Part shown: piece by piece, positions 12,311 through 24,024 of the stretch | Numbering within the stretch: the first letter of the stretch is position 1 | Layout of the letters: every line of letters starts with the position of its first letter | NCBI GenBank assembly: GCA_023055355.1 | Contig: JALJCS010000001.1 | Span: forward strand, 82,314,881-82,378,880 | Direction: 5' to 3' | Length of the DNA stretch: 64,000 bases | From: Agelaius tricolor | Lineage: Eukaryota; Chordata; Aves; Passeriformes; Icteridae | Translations under genes and position numbers: made by a program | The notes under the pieces: model-generated | Database searches by the model: none | Told to the model about the DNA's origin: nothing | The model's input: the letters and a program-made list of their open reading frames with translations, nothing else

Positions 12311-15300
12311 GGAATTAAGGAAGGCTTGCTGGATTCTTTTAAATTTCTAATAAGGCATTAGAGAGCCAAGTAGTGTTAAACTACCTCATTAGATTCCACT
12401 GTGTTGGGGGGTGGCAGCCATTCCTAGCTCCAGAGTATAATCTGGGAATGCAGCTACACCCTTCCTCCAAGTGTTAGGACATGCTCTGTCAGCTGTGTCC
12501 TAGCTCTTGTCCCTTTATTTAGCATTTGAGCATTGCCTGATTGCTCCCGGGTACAGCTATGGATGCCCAAGAAAGGCTTTGGAGAAGGCAGGGTACCCTG
12601 GCAATCCACAGAGGTGGCTGAGAGCGTGGCTAGGGCCATGTCAGACCCACTGAGTAGGGCACTGCAGGGCTGGGAAATAAAAGGAGCACAGATGATAAAA
12701 GAGCAGAGCTCAGCTTCTTTGCAGGAGCTGAATATGGAGATCCAGGGTATATTAGGAAGTATGAGTTATTCATAATTCATTGTTACTGAGGATAAGCCCT
12801 CAGGATACTTAACTGATAAAAAATATATTATTTCAAAGATGTGATTTGCCACATTTTGTTGGGCTTCTATAAAGAAGCAAAGCTAAACTGTACTGAAAAT
12901 GGCACATTTTGGTTTACTCAGTTCTTTTGTCCAAAGCTAGGAAGCCTGAGCATTGTCTGAAGACATGTGTTCAGAGATTTTACTATCAGCTAAAACCATT
13001 TTTTCCTTTGTATTTCCTCTCAGAGAAGTTAAGATCTTGAGGCTGAAAAACAATATACTAATTTTAAAATTTAAAAGATCAGTTTGAAGAAAATGACCAG
13101 TATTTAAAGACTCAATTAATTTTTATTCTAGTTGAGTTCAGTTATCAACAACACACTGAAATCTCAGATGACCAAACAATAAATTCTTTGACATAGTAAT
13201 GTTGTTAGTATTTTAAAACATAGGCTGAGTTAAGTGAAATGCTTTTCTGGAAAATGTGTAGTTGAAACCCTAGTGAAGTACTCTCTACTGTGGGTTTCTT
13301 CTGCTGTTCTCTTTCTCATTCCTTCTCACAAATTATCAAAATTAACATGACTCTCTGGAAGGGCTCATTGTCACTGAATGTCTTTCTCTCATGAAACCCA
13401 GTAAAAAAATCCCTGCCCCTCATTAGGTAAATAGAGTATATTTTTTATCACCTATCAGAGGAGACAACTTGAGCTTGTAAGGATTCCCCTCCAGCCTGGG
13501 TGCAATCCAGGGATCGAGGGGCACCTGTCCTGCAATGTTGGTCCTGTGTAACTCTGCCCATGAGTTATTCATGCATGTCTAGTTTTAACAAGTACTAACT
13601 AAATTGGGAGATTCTAAAATGTGACCCTCAGACTATTTCAAAAGCCAGATGAGCAGAGCGGAGCCAAAGGCTCTTATTGTTTCAGCAAAGCTTCCAGTGT
13701 CTTTTCCTTACTTGTTATGGAAAAATCAGCACAGATTTAGATCTCCCAACCCAGCATTACAGGAGGGAGGGATATTGTATGAACACAGATTCACTCTCAA
13801 CACAGTGAAATAGAATGATGCTTTAAGACAAAACTATCTTTTTATTCTGCAGCTGTGTAGTCCCTTGCACAGTGGGAATCCCAGGCTGACTCCAAGCCCT
13901 ACTGTTTTGTGAATAATATCAACAACAATAACCATTCCAGCTATTTCTAGTAGGAATGGGAGTGTAATTGCCAGTTGCCCATTTGATAGCACAAAACTGT
14001 TTTGAAAAAGAAAAAGAAAAAACCCAATACTTACAAAGCAAGAAGAATAAAGTTGATTAAAATTAGCTTTACACCCTTCTGTATAGGTTCTTATCCATTG
14101 CTGGCTGCCTGTTCCTCTGCATGATTCCTCCATCTGTCTGACAATTCTGCATTTACTTTCAGTCTTTATTAAGATTCTTTCTAGTAAAATGCTTTAGCAC
14201 TTTTGTCAAGAAGATGAAGTCTTAGAAGTAGTCATCTTTAACAGATTTTTATGCTAGTAGAGCTCTGTATCATGCTGAGATATGATGAAGAGGCCAGCAT
14301 TTAATTTACACAGGTGTATAGCTTATCCAAGTGTGAACAAATGCATTTTTATTTTATACTGACGAGCTTGCATTAGCTTTGAATACATCTTTTATAAGAT
14401 AATATCTAGATCTCTGGTGATTTCTATACTGTCTCATAAAATGAAGTGAAATATTTTATTTTGTTAGTTGGTGCTGGAAATCTTATTTGCTACCCTTCAC
14501 TCAACATCTTCAACTGCAAAAGAGCAGCAGCTGTGGAATTACCTTCCTAGGCCATTTTGTGAAGTTTTGGTCACTTGTGTGAGATGTTCTGAGCCCCCTC
14601 CACAGACTCAGACTGCAATGTGTAAAAATGCACTGCAGGCTAAAACTAAATATTCACCTAATTCCTTTGATTCAAGGGAATTACATTACTTACCTGAGTA
14701 ATTAATATGAATCTTTAATTAATAATTTTGCTTTCACATGAGTTATTTTTATTATACTTTTTTTTTTGCTACCAGAAATTAAAAACTTAAGTAAAATTTT
14801 CAGACAGACCAAAATGAGGTTAATTTAAACCTATGCTTTCTCAAAGGGTCTGCTGTTTTAAGGGTCTCTCACTGACCTCTCATTGACTTTCTCCACTGTT
14901 ATACTGTTATGTCTAATAGAAGATAAAGCCAGATTAATAATAGCCAATGACTGGGGTAGTGAGTCAGGACTGAAAATAGCAAGTGCCCTGCACAGGTCAT
15001 GTCATATACAGTGTATGCAAACTGCAAGGAGACAAAGAAGATTAGAGAGCTTAGATAATAAATAAAGAGGAAATGGATCCAGTCCTCTACTTTTAAAGCT
15101 GGATTCATTTGAGAACTCAAATGTACCAAAAATCTGAAGGAAATCAGATATGGATAGTTGAAATAATCTCCAGTTAGTTCAGGATGGGGTTCAGGGTTAG
15201 TTCAGAGAGAGTTCAGAGTCTCCAAGCCCAAATTCCCTTTCCCTTTATTCAGAGGCTCCCAGTGTGGAGCTCCTGAGCAGAAAGGTCACCAGTCCATGCC

Positions 15301-16533
15301 AGAGACTAGGTGAGTCTGGTGAAAACATAGTTTGCCTCATCCATTAAGATAATTTCACTGTCTTTTAAAGAAGATGAACACGGTGTCCACATCACTGCCC
15401 TGAAATGTGCCTGGAGAAAACACAACATTATCCTTACAAATATTTCTTATATGAGATTCACATTAAAACATGTGGAAATGCTTCCTAGCAGTTGCCAGCA
15501 GCCAAGGGGCTCTTGTGAAAACCCTGCAGAGCTGCTATGAATTTGTGTGAGGGGGTGGCATTGACTCCCTGTCAGGAGGCAGGTTCAGGGCTGGTTAGGA
15601 AGCCCCTGAGGTGAGCTGCCACCAGCACCCCATAACTGACTCTGTGCAGAGCACAGCACCCTCATTCCCCCATTCATGGAAACAGCACATGCAGAGTGTC
15701 AGCTGTATTTCAGAGTTTGTCAGCTGGAATTTCTCTGCTAAGAGGGCTCTAAGCAGGGTGCAGTGGTGTCTGCAGATATGCCTGCAGTGACAGACCCATA
15801 GGCTGCTGAAGATTGAACACTAAAATGTGATTTATTTCCCTGGGTAATTCTGGCATATCTCAGTGTCTGGAATACCTACATCACTATTATTAGTGCTCAA
15901 CTCTGTGTTTTAATGATTTGTAGGAAACAAGGGAAAGAGGGTGTGTGAAATAACCATAATTGTATAAAGAAAAATGTACAAATTACAAAGTATTTTGTTA
16001 ATAGAGTGTAAGAAGGTCTATTTATAATGAAGCATAAGTTCAATGCTGGGGTGTCAGACCTCTAGGAAAAGGCAGGGGTTGGATTTCCCAATAAAGAGTT
16101 TTGGTCAGCACTTTCTGATTCTTATGCTTATTTGGGTTGGTGCAGGAAGTGCATGAACAAATTCCATCCCATAAATAAAGGGATTTGTGTGCCTGCCTCT
16201 TTCCCTCCCCCCTCCCCTGAAGATACCCCTTTTTTGAAGTATATTCTTTTAAGTTTAGCAAACATGAAAAGAAATTGTTAAACTCTGGTAATAACTGAAG
16301 GATAAAAGTGATGTATTGTTTCAAACAGGATTTCATTCAGCATTAATTATGACAACCTGTGTCGTTATTAATGGATATAAGAACCCACTGGGAAAAAAAG
16401 GTGGATTTGGGTTTTTTTCCCTTACTTATTGTAAGTCTTTCTCACTTTCTAAAATGAAAAAAGAAATAAGAATAGAGGGAAATGTGTCCGCCTTTGTGAA
16501 AGAGTCCTCACCAATTCACACTTTTGGAGGTTG
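12311..16533. other. AT-rich DNA, no gene seen
   Basis: No transposon or gene is recognised. A C-rich run at 16203-16229 has four C-runs separated by 1-, 1- and 8-base gaps, so a G-quadruplex on the minus strand is conceivable. The frames at 12533-12775, 13834-14133 (minus, hydrophobic) and 14468-14701 have no recognisable homology. Confidence 0.5.
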
Positions 16534-16834
16534 CAGCAAGGTGGGTGTTGGTCTCATCTCTGGGGCAACCACTGTAGGGACAAGAGAAAATGGCCTCAAG
16601 CTGTGCCACGAGAGGTTCAGGGTGGATGCCAGGAAGAGTTTCTGCACTGCAAGGCTGGTCAAACACTGGAAAGCACTGCCCATGGAATTGGTGGAGTCAC
16701 TATCCCTGGAACTGTACAAGAAATGGCTGGATGTGGCACTCACTGCTATGGTTTAGTTTACAGGGTGGTGTTCAGTTAAAGATTGCACTACATGATCTTG
16801 GAGTCTTTTCCAACCTTAGTGACTCTATGATTCC
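16534..16834 (+). mobile_element. CR1 LINE 3'-end fragment
   Basis: This is a 5'-truncated CR1 in plus orientation. It shows the family's 3' blocks in order: gagaaaatggcctcaagctg, gaggttcagggtggatgcca, ggtcaaacactggaaagcac, ggtggagtcactatccctgg, aatggctggatgtggcactc and gatcttggagtcttttccaa. It ends in gactctatgattcc, the CR1 tail. The open frames of 146, 102 and 82 codons lying over it are by-products of the repeat. Confidence 0.95.
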
Positions 16835-17253
16835 TTCTATCCAAAATAAGAGAAGTCAATGTATTTTTTACAAAATTGTCAAATTAAATTCCTTTTAGGG
16901 ACCCTAAACCAGGCCATCAACGACTAAAACACCTGTTGACCACAACATCCAAAGCTAAATTAAGCCAAATATTGTGTTTTACTGTTTGAGTTACAATTTT
17001 TACTGTACTGAGTTACAATGTTTCTCAAAATGATGCTGCAGAAGCAGCATCTGCAGAATCCTCGTGTGTAACAAGAGTTAAGTGTCTGCTGAGAGCTGAG
17101 TTTCAATGATACGTAGAAAATTCTGGTCTCCTATTCTTACTTTTTTCAGTGATGAAGTAACATCTTAACAAGTGAAATTGTTTTAAAATAACAAACACAA
17201 GTAGTAGAGTTCACTCTGTAGGTGAGGGCAGCAGGATCTGGTGTATAACTTAT
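16835..17253. other. no gene seen
   Basis: AT-rich DNA between a CR1 fragment and a MITE-like repeat. Nothing is recognised. Confidence 0.5.
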
Positions 17254-17393
17254 AGGGCTCTGATCCAGGAAAAAGCATAAGCAAGTGCTTAAATCCATTC
17301 CTTCTCAGGAAAGAATTTCAGCACATGCAAGATTTTAAGCATATGCCTAAAGTTAAAGTCAAGCATATGGTTAAATGTTTTCCTGAATGGAGG
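17254..17393. mobile_element. old palindromic MITE-like repeat, second copy
   Basis: The outer parts (tgatccaggaaaaagcataa then gcaagtgctta on the left, gcatatggttaaatgttttc then ctgaatgg on the right) are imperfect reverse complements. They carry the same 'gcttaa' and 'ctgaat' blocks as the copy at 10.7 kb. The interior (cctaaagttaaagtcaagca) also fits. It is strongly diverged and non-coding. Confidence 0.48.
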
Positions 17394-20300
17394 CTTTCCC
17401 GATTGAAGGCTTTATAGGGCAACGTATGGCATTTTTGAGGAAACCTAAAACATTCTCACTCTTCACAGAAAGGCAGAAAAACAGTACAAATCTTTTTTGA
17501 AATACCTTTATCGAATTATATCGAGGAAGGATATATTTGGATTTATTGAATTCTGTCAAGGTTTTGTGTTAAACCTATGAAGTGCAAGAACAACAAAACC
17601 AAAATATTAATGTTGTAGGCTCATTCAGTAAGCAGACACAGATCTCTAGAATTTTCAAAGAAGATAAATTAGTCCCTAATGCACTCATCAAAAGGAACAG
17701 AAATGTTACCTAGTATGTTTTGTATTAGCCTTTCACTTTATCTCCTTTACTAGAGTTTTTTCTTCTTACCTTTTTTTTATGTTTGGTGAGAAATTAGGTC
17801 GTGACTGCAGTCAGGGTACACACAAGACATGTAAGTCATAAATCTCCCTACTGCAAGCTGTTTTCCATTCTGTTCTCAATTTATTTCTATTTTGTTAATA
17901 ATAACCCCACAGCCTAATTCAGCAAAATAATGTGGTGCTCGGCTGTGACCAGCCTTGAACAGATGCGCGTGATGAGCTTCTGAGGAAGCGGAAGGAGCCT
18001 TTGCTTCCAGCTCCCTCCAGCTGTGGTTGGCCAGCACGGGCTTAGGAGCAGACTCACACATGGATGCTCCTGTGTGCAGGTCAGGCCGTAGCTCATGGCC
18101 CTACTGACCAAGCATTGCAACCAAACCAGACATCCTCCAGAAACCTCCCTGACCGAGGGGAATAGGGAGGAAGGGACAGGGGATTCTTCCTTTTTTCTCA
18201 CTCACAAATGTTTTGGGCATGGCTGTCATATGTTCCAACCCAGAAGGTTTGGTTATTGTTAGTGTGTTTACATTACTCTTAGGCTCCCTTTCAAGTTGAA
18301 TTCTATTCAGATAATAATAACAACTTGTTTCTAAGCCTTTTGTTGAAGAAAACAGACATCTTTTCAAGTATCAGTCCCACTGGATTATTCAAGAGAGCAG
18401 AGGTTTGTTTTGTGTATTTTGTTCATGACCACTCCAACTAACATGAGGAGGATACCATAAGTTACATCAGACACCTCACTTCCAATTTGGGTCCTTAATT
18501 CATCCCAACTCAAGACAAAAAGTACCAATGAGGATAGCAGGGAGCTTCTCTAATTATTATCATTATAGCACAAATCTAACAAAATATTTAATATTATTAC
18601 TAAAAAGACACATTTTTTACTTGGTCCTTACATATTTTAGCTGTGTTTTTCTTTAAAACTGGTTATTCAGGCGGCCTTTCACGTTGTGTATTCGGTGTCT
18701 CTTTTCTTTGTTCCCCTCCCCTCCCCTGAGATCTGTGGAGCCCAAGGGTCTCAGAACTAAAGATGTCTGAAGGTGCTGTGGGTGGAGGAGGAAGAGAGGA
18801 CAGATTTACATCAGGTTTCTGAACTATGCCTTTCAGGATGTATCTGTATAACAATGAAGTTTTCTTTATCCCCTGAAACTTATCAAGATAAAAAGTAAAT
18901 CTTAAATCCTGATTGATGTAAAATCAAGGCCCACTATGAAAATGAGTACTGTCACCTCAATAAAGACCAGTTAGGTCTGTTGTGACAGACACATCCATCT
19001 GAGTTATTTAATATATGGATTTAAATCAATGTCTCAATAGAAAAAAAGGGAGTTGAAACAATTTCCTCTAAAGTTTCTCACCAAAATAATGATTATATTG
19101 GAGCAGGATGTCCATTCTGAGGGTTTTGGACAGAACTCCCCAACTAGACTGGAAAATCATTCCCAACAGAAATGTGTTACAAATTGATATATTCCTATGA
19201 AAACCCCTGGATTTTCTCTCCCCATTAGCATTTTCTGATGAAAACAGGAAAACGTTTAATCAAAAAAAATCCTGTCAGTTTCAGCTGATAATTAACATCA
19301 ACAAATTAATGTTCATCCCTCTCTATCATCCCTCTACCAGCTCAGTGTCTGCAGAACAAAGCACTGCTTGCAGATGAAGTGTAAGAACACAAAATACACC
19401 CAGCAGTATGTCCTCTCCCACTTCCATTAGTGTGTCCAGGAAGAAACTTGCCATGATTTCTGATCATCTCACCTTCTCTAAGTCTGTTGTCTGAGCTCCC
19501 TCAGCCAGTGATAAGGATGCTGTAACACCCAAGGTACCTTTTCTTTGAGGAAGAAAGAACTATAGCAGGAAGTGCAGACACGAGGCCAGAGAATAAAGAG
19601 ATCATCGTCACTGTTGTCCTTCCTGTGGAAGCACTGACTCACAGGAAAAGGCTCTGCTCTTCATTTCTTTTCTCTCTCTGAACCATGATCCTGTTGATGT
19701 AAATAACAGATCTTTGTCTTTGCTGTTTGGCTTTTTTTTTTCCCTAGTGTTCTGCTTCTGTCCAACTCTACCTGCTTTGCTCCAGCTTGTGGTAGTTGAT
19801 TATGCTAAAATGAGGCAGGGCAAGTTGCTTAAAGATGAGGAATAGGGGAAAAGGAGACTGTGAGGACAGGAAAGGAAAGGGAAAAGCACCACTAAGATAA
19901 ATACAAAACCAAAAAATACCAGAGCTAGGGTGACTTCTCGGTCATCCTGGGGTCAGAAGGACAGAGATGTTATCAGAGTAAGGAACAATCTGAGGAAAAT
20001 GGAGGCAAGGCAGAAAGAGGCAGAGAAAAGTGTACTGAGAGGGCTGTGACAGGGAGGAGGAGTAGGTAGAAAAGAGAATCAGGCAAGGAAGGAGATATGC
20101 AGCTGAGGAAGGCTGCTGGGGGGGCAGGCACACCTTGGTGGTCCTGGGATGGTCTATCCAAAACGGGGGAGGCAAAGTGAGGGATGCACATGAAGAGAAA
20201 CTGGTAGAGTAAGGAAATGTTTAGTGCTTTTCTGTTCCTCTCCAGCCTATAAACAACCTTTTCTACTGCTACCCAGCCCTTCAGTACTTTTTATTACTGG

Positions 20301-22086
20301 TATAAATAATTTTTAAACCAAAATAGGGAGGAGATGACTTTGAAACTAAATATGGCATATTTCTCCAAAGCTGGATGCTTCCTGGGAGGTAAAGAAAAGG
20401 AAGGTGGGACTAGGAGGACCTTGTAAAAGAAAAATAGTTACAACAAAGAGTAAATATTAAGAGGGAACAGATAAAAGAAGAAGATGAAAAAGATAAAAGT
20501 GATGGATGAGAGGAAGAAAGGAAATAGAAGGAGTTAAAATAATGAGAACAAAGGAAAAGAATAAAGAAAAGGAAGCAGAGAGGATAAAAACAGATCCAAA
20601 TGAATACCTGGAGTTTTTAATGATTAATATCTTTTCTTTTACTGAGAATAAATTTATGCTGGACTTAAATAGTAGATTGAGTCACCATTTACACCTTTTC
20701 AAAACAAGATGTCAAATTCGAGATTTTTAGGGTTAAAGTACTCAAACTGATTAAGATCCACTTTCAATGGTGTATGCCATGTCCCAGCTGCAAAATTATT
20801 TTCCTTCTCTTCCATGGACATAAGAGGACATTAAAGTGAGTGAAAGGAAACAAGTCTGCTCTCAGTTAGACATCTATAAAATAATTAACACAATGATAAT
20901 ATCTTACAGGTATAACTACATTTGAGTATTTGAGGGAATCTAACCAGATTTATATTTGACTCCCAGTAAGTAGGAGGTTGAAGAAAAAATAATAAAGGAG
21001 TTTATTATGTGGTATCTTCAGCTATCTGTATTGCCCATGGCATGGCTATCCGTCATGAACAATGCATCCAGACTTTATAACCTGAATATTCTGCAAACAA
21101 ATAGCACCTTAAAACATCAAACCAAACAATAGAACAAGGATTATTGTGTCCCTTTCTTTTCAGCAGTATACACAGCAAAGGAGACATAGGAGGAAATCAA
21201 CTGTAAATGGCATCTTCAGTAATGAAGGGAAAAGCTGGATATCCACAAGTCTGTTTCCTAGGCAACTGAATGGAGGGACAATCAGAATCTCTCAATTGCA
21301 CCCCATTATAGATATTTTCTACACAGACCAGTAAAAGGAAGAAAAAGGTGATTGGAAAATCTTCAGCAAAAATCATCCTGGAGCACTTTGAAAGCATGGG
21401 GGAAGTGAACAGATAATACATAAAAGAGCTGCCTATGTGTAGCTCCTGATTGCAATCATCTTCAGAGCTGTAAGAAGAGGGATGACAGGAAAATCATGCA
21501 TTTAAAAAAGGTCCCAGATTTCATCCCTGACTCTCAGGATGGGGTTGCACTGACAATTATATTTTATAGGAATATCTCACAAATGGACCTTGACACTGTG
21601 TATAGAGGGATTATTCTGAAATATGCATTGTGAATTCACTCTCTGCATTGTGCTTTGGCACCCCACCAACATAATGGTCCAAGATTGTTAATATGACCTG
21701 ATGAACCAGAGCTGTTGTTGATCCACTAATATCTTTTCTCTGAATAATTTATAGAATGCACAAACTTAGAAATTAAATAAGCATATGCCAAGGGAGTTCA
21801 CTTTTTTCTGCACTGGCTGATCTCTTAGTACCAAAAGTAACAGTACATGCTTTATTCAGGAACATACTGGGGGAAAAAATAGACATGTGAGTACTTAGAA
21901 GATAAAAATATTACAAGGTATCAAAGCTAGACAGATAAATGAATGAATCTAGATGAGACATATAGACTTACTGCATCCCTATATGTTACAGCATTGCAGC
22001 TATCCTGGCTGTCCGAGGAAATGTTCTGGGTAACGGCCAGCTAAGGAAAGCTTAAATTACTTGTTATCATGTATGCCTTCACTCTT
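17394..22086. other. AT-rich DNA with GC-richer and purine-rich patches, no gene seen
   Basis: A GC-richer patch lies at about 17930-18190, a C-run patch (cccctcccctcccctg) at 18713-18728, and a purine-rich tract at about 20455-20600 (GAA/GGAA-type). None carries a recognisable gene. The lysine/glutamate-rich frame at 20506-20730 is a translation of the purine tract. Confidence 0.5.
20455..20600. repeat. purine-rich low-complexity tract
   Basis: The tract is long, irregular and dominated by GAA, AAAG and GGAA words with few pyrimidines. It is a low-complexity region, not a unit repeat. Confidence 0.6.
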
Positions 22087-22104
22087 CTGCCCTGTCCCAG
22101 CAGA

Positions 22105-22208
22105 TTTTCTTTTTTCACTTCTTCATTTTTTTTGTCTGATTTTTTTGATTGTTGTTGTTTTTTTGGGTTTGTTTCTCTCTTTTTGTTGTTTTGTTGGGTT
22201 TTTTACTA
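22105..22208. repeat. T-rich low-complexity tract
   Basis: T runs of up to nine bases are interspersed with GTT and GGGTTT. The tract sits just left of the 3' end of the minus-strand CR1 copy but is not part of it. Confidence 0.6.
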
Positions 22209-22272
22209 TGAGCCAAAGGTCTAATAAACATCATACCAGTTTTCTAAGGCTGACCACACCAGCACAAAGTCA

Positions 22273-23215
22273 TCATAGAATCACAGAATCATGGAATTAT
22301 AGAATGCTTTGGATTGGGAAGGACCTTCAAGATCATCTCATTCCAAACATCTTTCAGTAGACAGGTTGCTCAGAGCCACATCCAACATGGCCTTGAACAA
22401 CTTCAGGGATGGGACATCCACAATTTCACTAGTGCCTCACCACCCTCACAATAAAGAATTTTTTCCTAATATCTAACCTAAATCTACTCTCTTTCAGTTT
22501 GAAGCCATTTCCCCATGTCCTGTTACTACCTGCCCTAGTAAATAGTTTTTTCTGCATCTTTCTTGTAGGGTCTCTCTGGGTACTGGAAGGCTACATTAGG
22601 TCACCCTGAAGCCTTCTTTTTTTCAGCTGAACAATCCCAATTCTCTCAGTCTTTCCTCAAGGCAGAGCTGCTCCATCCCTCTGGTTATCTTGGTGGCCTC
22701 CTCTGGACTCACTCCAACAGGTCCATGTCCTTCCTGTGCTGGGGACCCCAGAGCTGATGCAGCCCTGCAGGTGGGGTCTCAGCAGAGCAGAGCAGAGGGG
22801 CAGAATCCCCTCCCCACGCTGCCTCTGATGCAGCCCAGGGCACGTTTGGCTCTCCAGGCTGTGAGGGCACATGGCTGGGTCATGTCCAGCCTCTCACCCC
22901 CTCACACCCCCAAATCCTTCTCAGCAGGGCTGCTCTGGGTCTGCTCATTCCCAGCCTGTGTTGATATCGGGGATTGCCCCAACCCAGGTGCAGCACCTTG
23001 CACTTGGTCTTGTTAAACTGCATGAAATCCCATGGGCCACTTCTCCAGCTTGTCCAGGCCCCTCTGGATGGCATCCTGTCCTTCAGGAGTGTCACTGCAC
23101 CATAGCTTGATGTCATCTGCAAATCTGCTGAGGGTGCACTCAATCCCTCTGTATATGTAGTCTTCATTTTAACACAGATAGAAGTGCACCAAGCCAAGAT
23201 GGACCCTATCACCTC
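22273..23215 (-). mobile_element. CR1 LINE fragment with reverse-transcriptase C-terminus
   Basis: This is the longest LINE copy in the window, about 0.94 kb in minus orientation. Its 3' tail is at the left (catagaatcacagaatcatg). Reading the minus strand from the right, it encodes the end of the CR1 ORF2 reverse transcriptase: the catalytic FADD box (codons at 23112-23123, followed by IKL), then an aspartate- and glutamine-rich helix region, and then [12 protein letters not shown] in a different frame. The ORF is therefore frameshifted just before the FNK block. The 3' UTR follows. The copy is truncated and dead. Confidence 0.95.
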
Positions 23216-23966
23216 ACCTGTCCAACTTTTCCCTGCTTAAGGTTTTCTAAGAAAAAAAAAGTAACTTATAAATGGAAACATTATATTTCCTGATTTGGAC
23301 TGTAAGAAAAAATATATCTTAAACATCGCAGCAAGTATCAGCAAAGTACAGAAAAAATTTTGTCAATCCTGACTGAGTTCCTTTACTGGGGATTGCAACT
23401 AGTCCAGCACAGTAAAAGGGCAGAGAAACACTATCAGAGAGGGCTTCTGGATAGTGGTAGGAATCAAATTTATTTTTCTGGAATTTCAGGACTTTATATA
23501 TTTGTGCTCAGTTCTTGTCTGATCTTATTTCTCACAGAGGAATGGTCTATTTGATAAGGGACTAAATTAAACCTCTTTACACTCTGCTTGCCTTAGGCTG
23601 TTCAGTTTCAGAGGAAGTATATTTTGGTTCATTTCCAGGGTTTTTTTTGTTACTCTGTAATTGCTTGGTCTGCTTTAATGGGTGGAGTTCAAAATATTGA
23701 TATGCATTGCAAACTTTATGATAAGATGGCATAGCAAGGGTACAACACAAAATTGTGTAGCAAAACTTATTAAAATATGTGCAGGAGAAACATGGAAGGA
23801 AACAAAATATGTTTCAAAATATAATATTTGGGAAATATTTGATGTAGGAAATGGAAAAACTTTTTTTAAAGTATCCATTTTTATCCACATCTAGAACCAA
23901 ACACCCTTTTTAATGAATAGTTCAACAGTATTATTTTCTCTGGGATGGAAAGACCCAGATTAGTTA
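23216..23966. other. AT-rich DNA, no gene seen
   Basis: Nothing is recognised. The 70-71 codon frames on opposite strands at 23675-23894 are mutually overlapping chance frames. Confidence 0.5.
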
Positions 23967-23989
23967 GATGATAGATAGATAGATAGATA

Positions 23990-24024
<35 letters not shown>
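23967..24024. repeat. (GATA)n(GACA)n compound microsatellite
   Basis: About eight GATA units, with one phase break at 23989-23991, pass into about five GACA units. GATA to GACA transitions are common in vertebrate microsatellites and reflect a single base change spread by slippage. Confidence 0.95.

Noticed and set aside
16316..16898. Open frames of 146, 102 and 82 codons (plus) and 75 codons (minus)
   Set aside because: They lie over the 3' non-coding end of a CR1 LINE copy.
20506..20730. Lys/Glu-rich 74-codon frame as a nuclear protein fragment
   Set aside because: Its composition follows from a purine-rich tract.
22657..23212. Open frames of 71-110 codons on both strands as possible genes
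   Set aside because: The sequence is a CR1 LINE; the 110-codon minus frame is the frameshifted reverse-transcriptase end.
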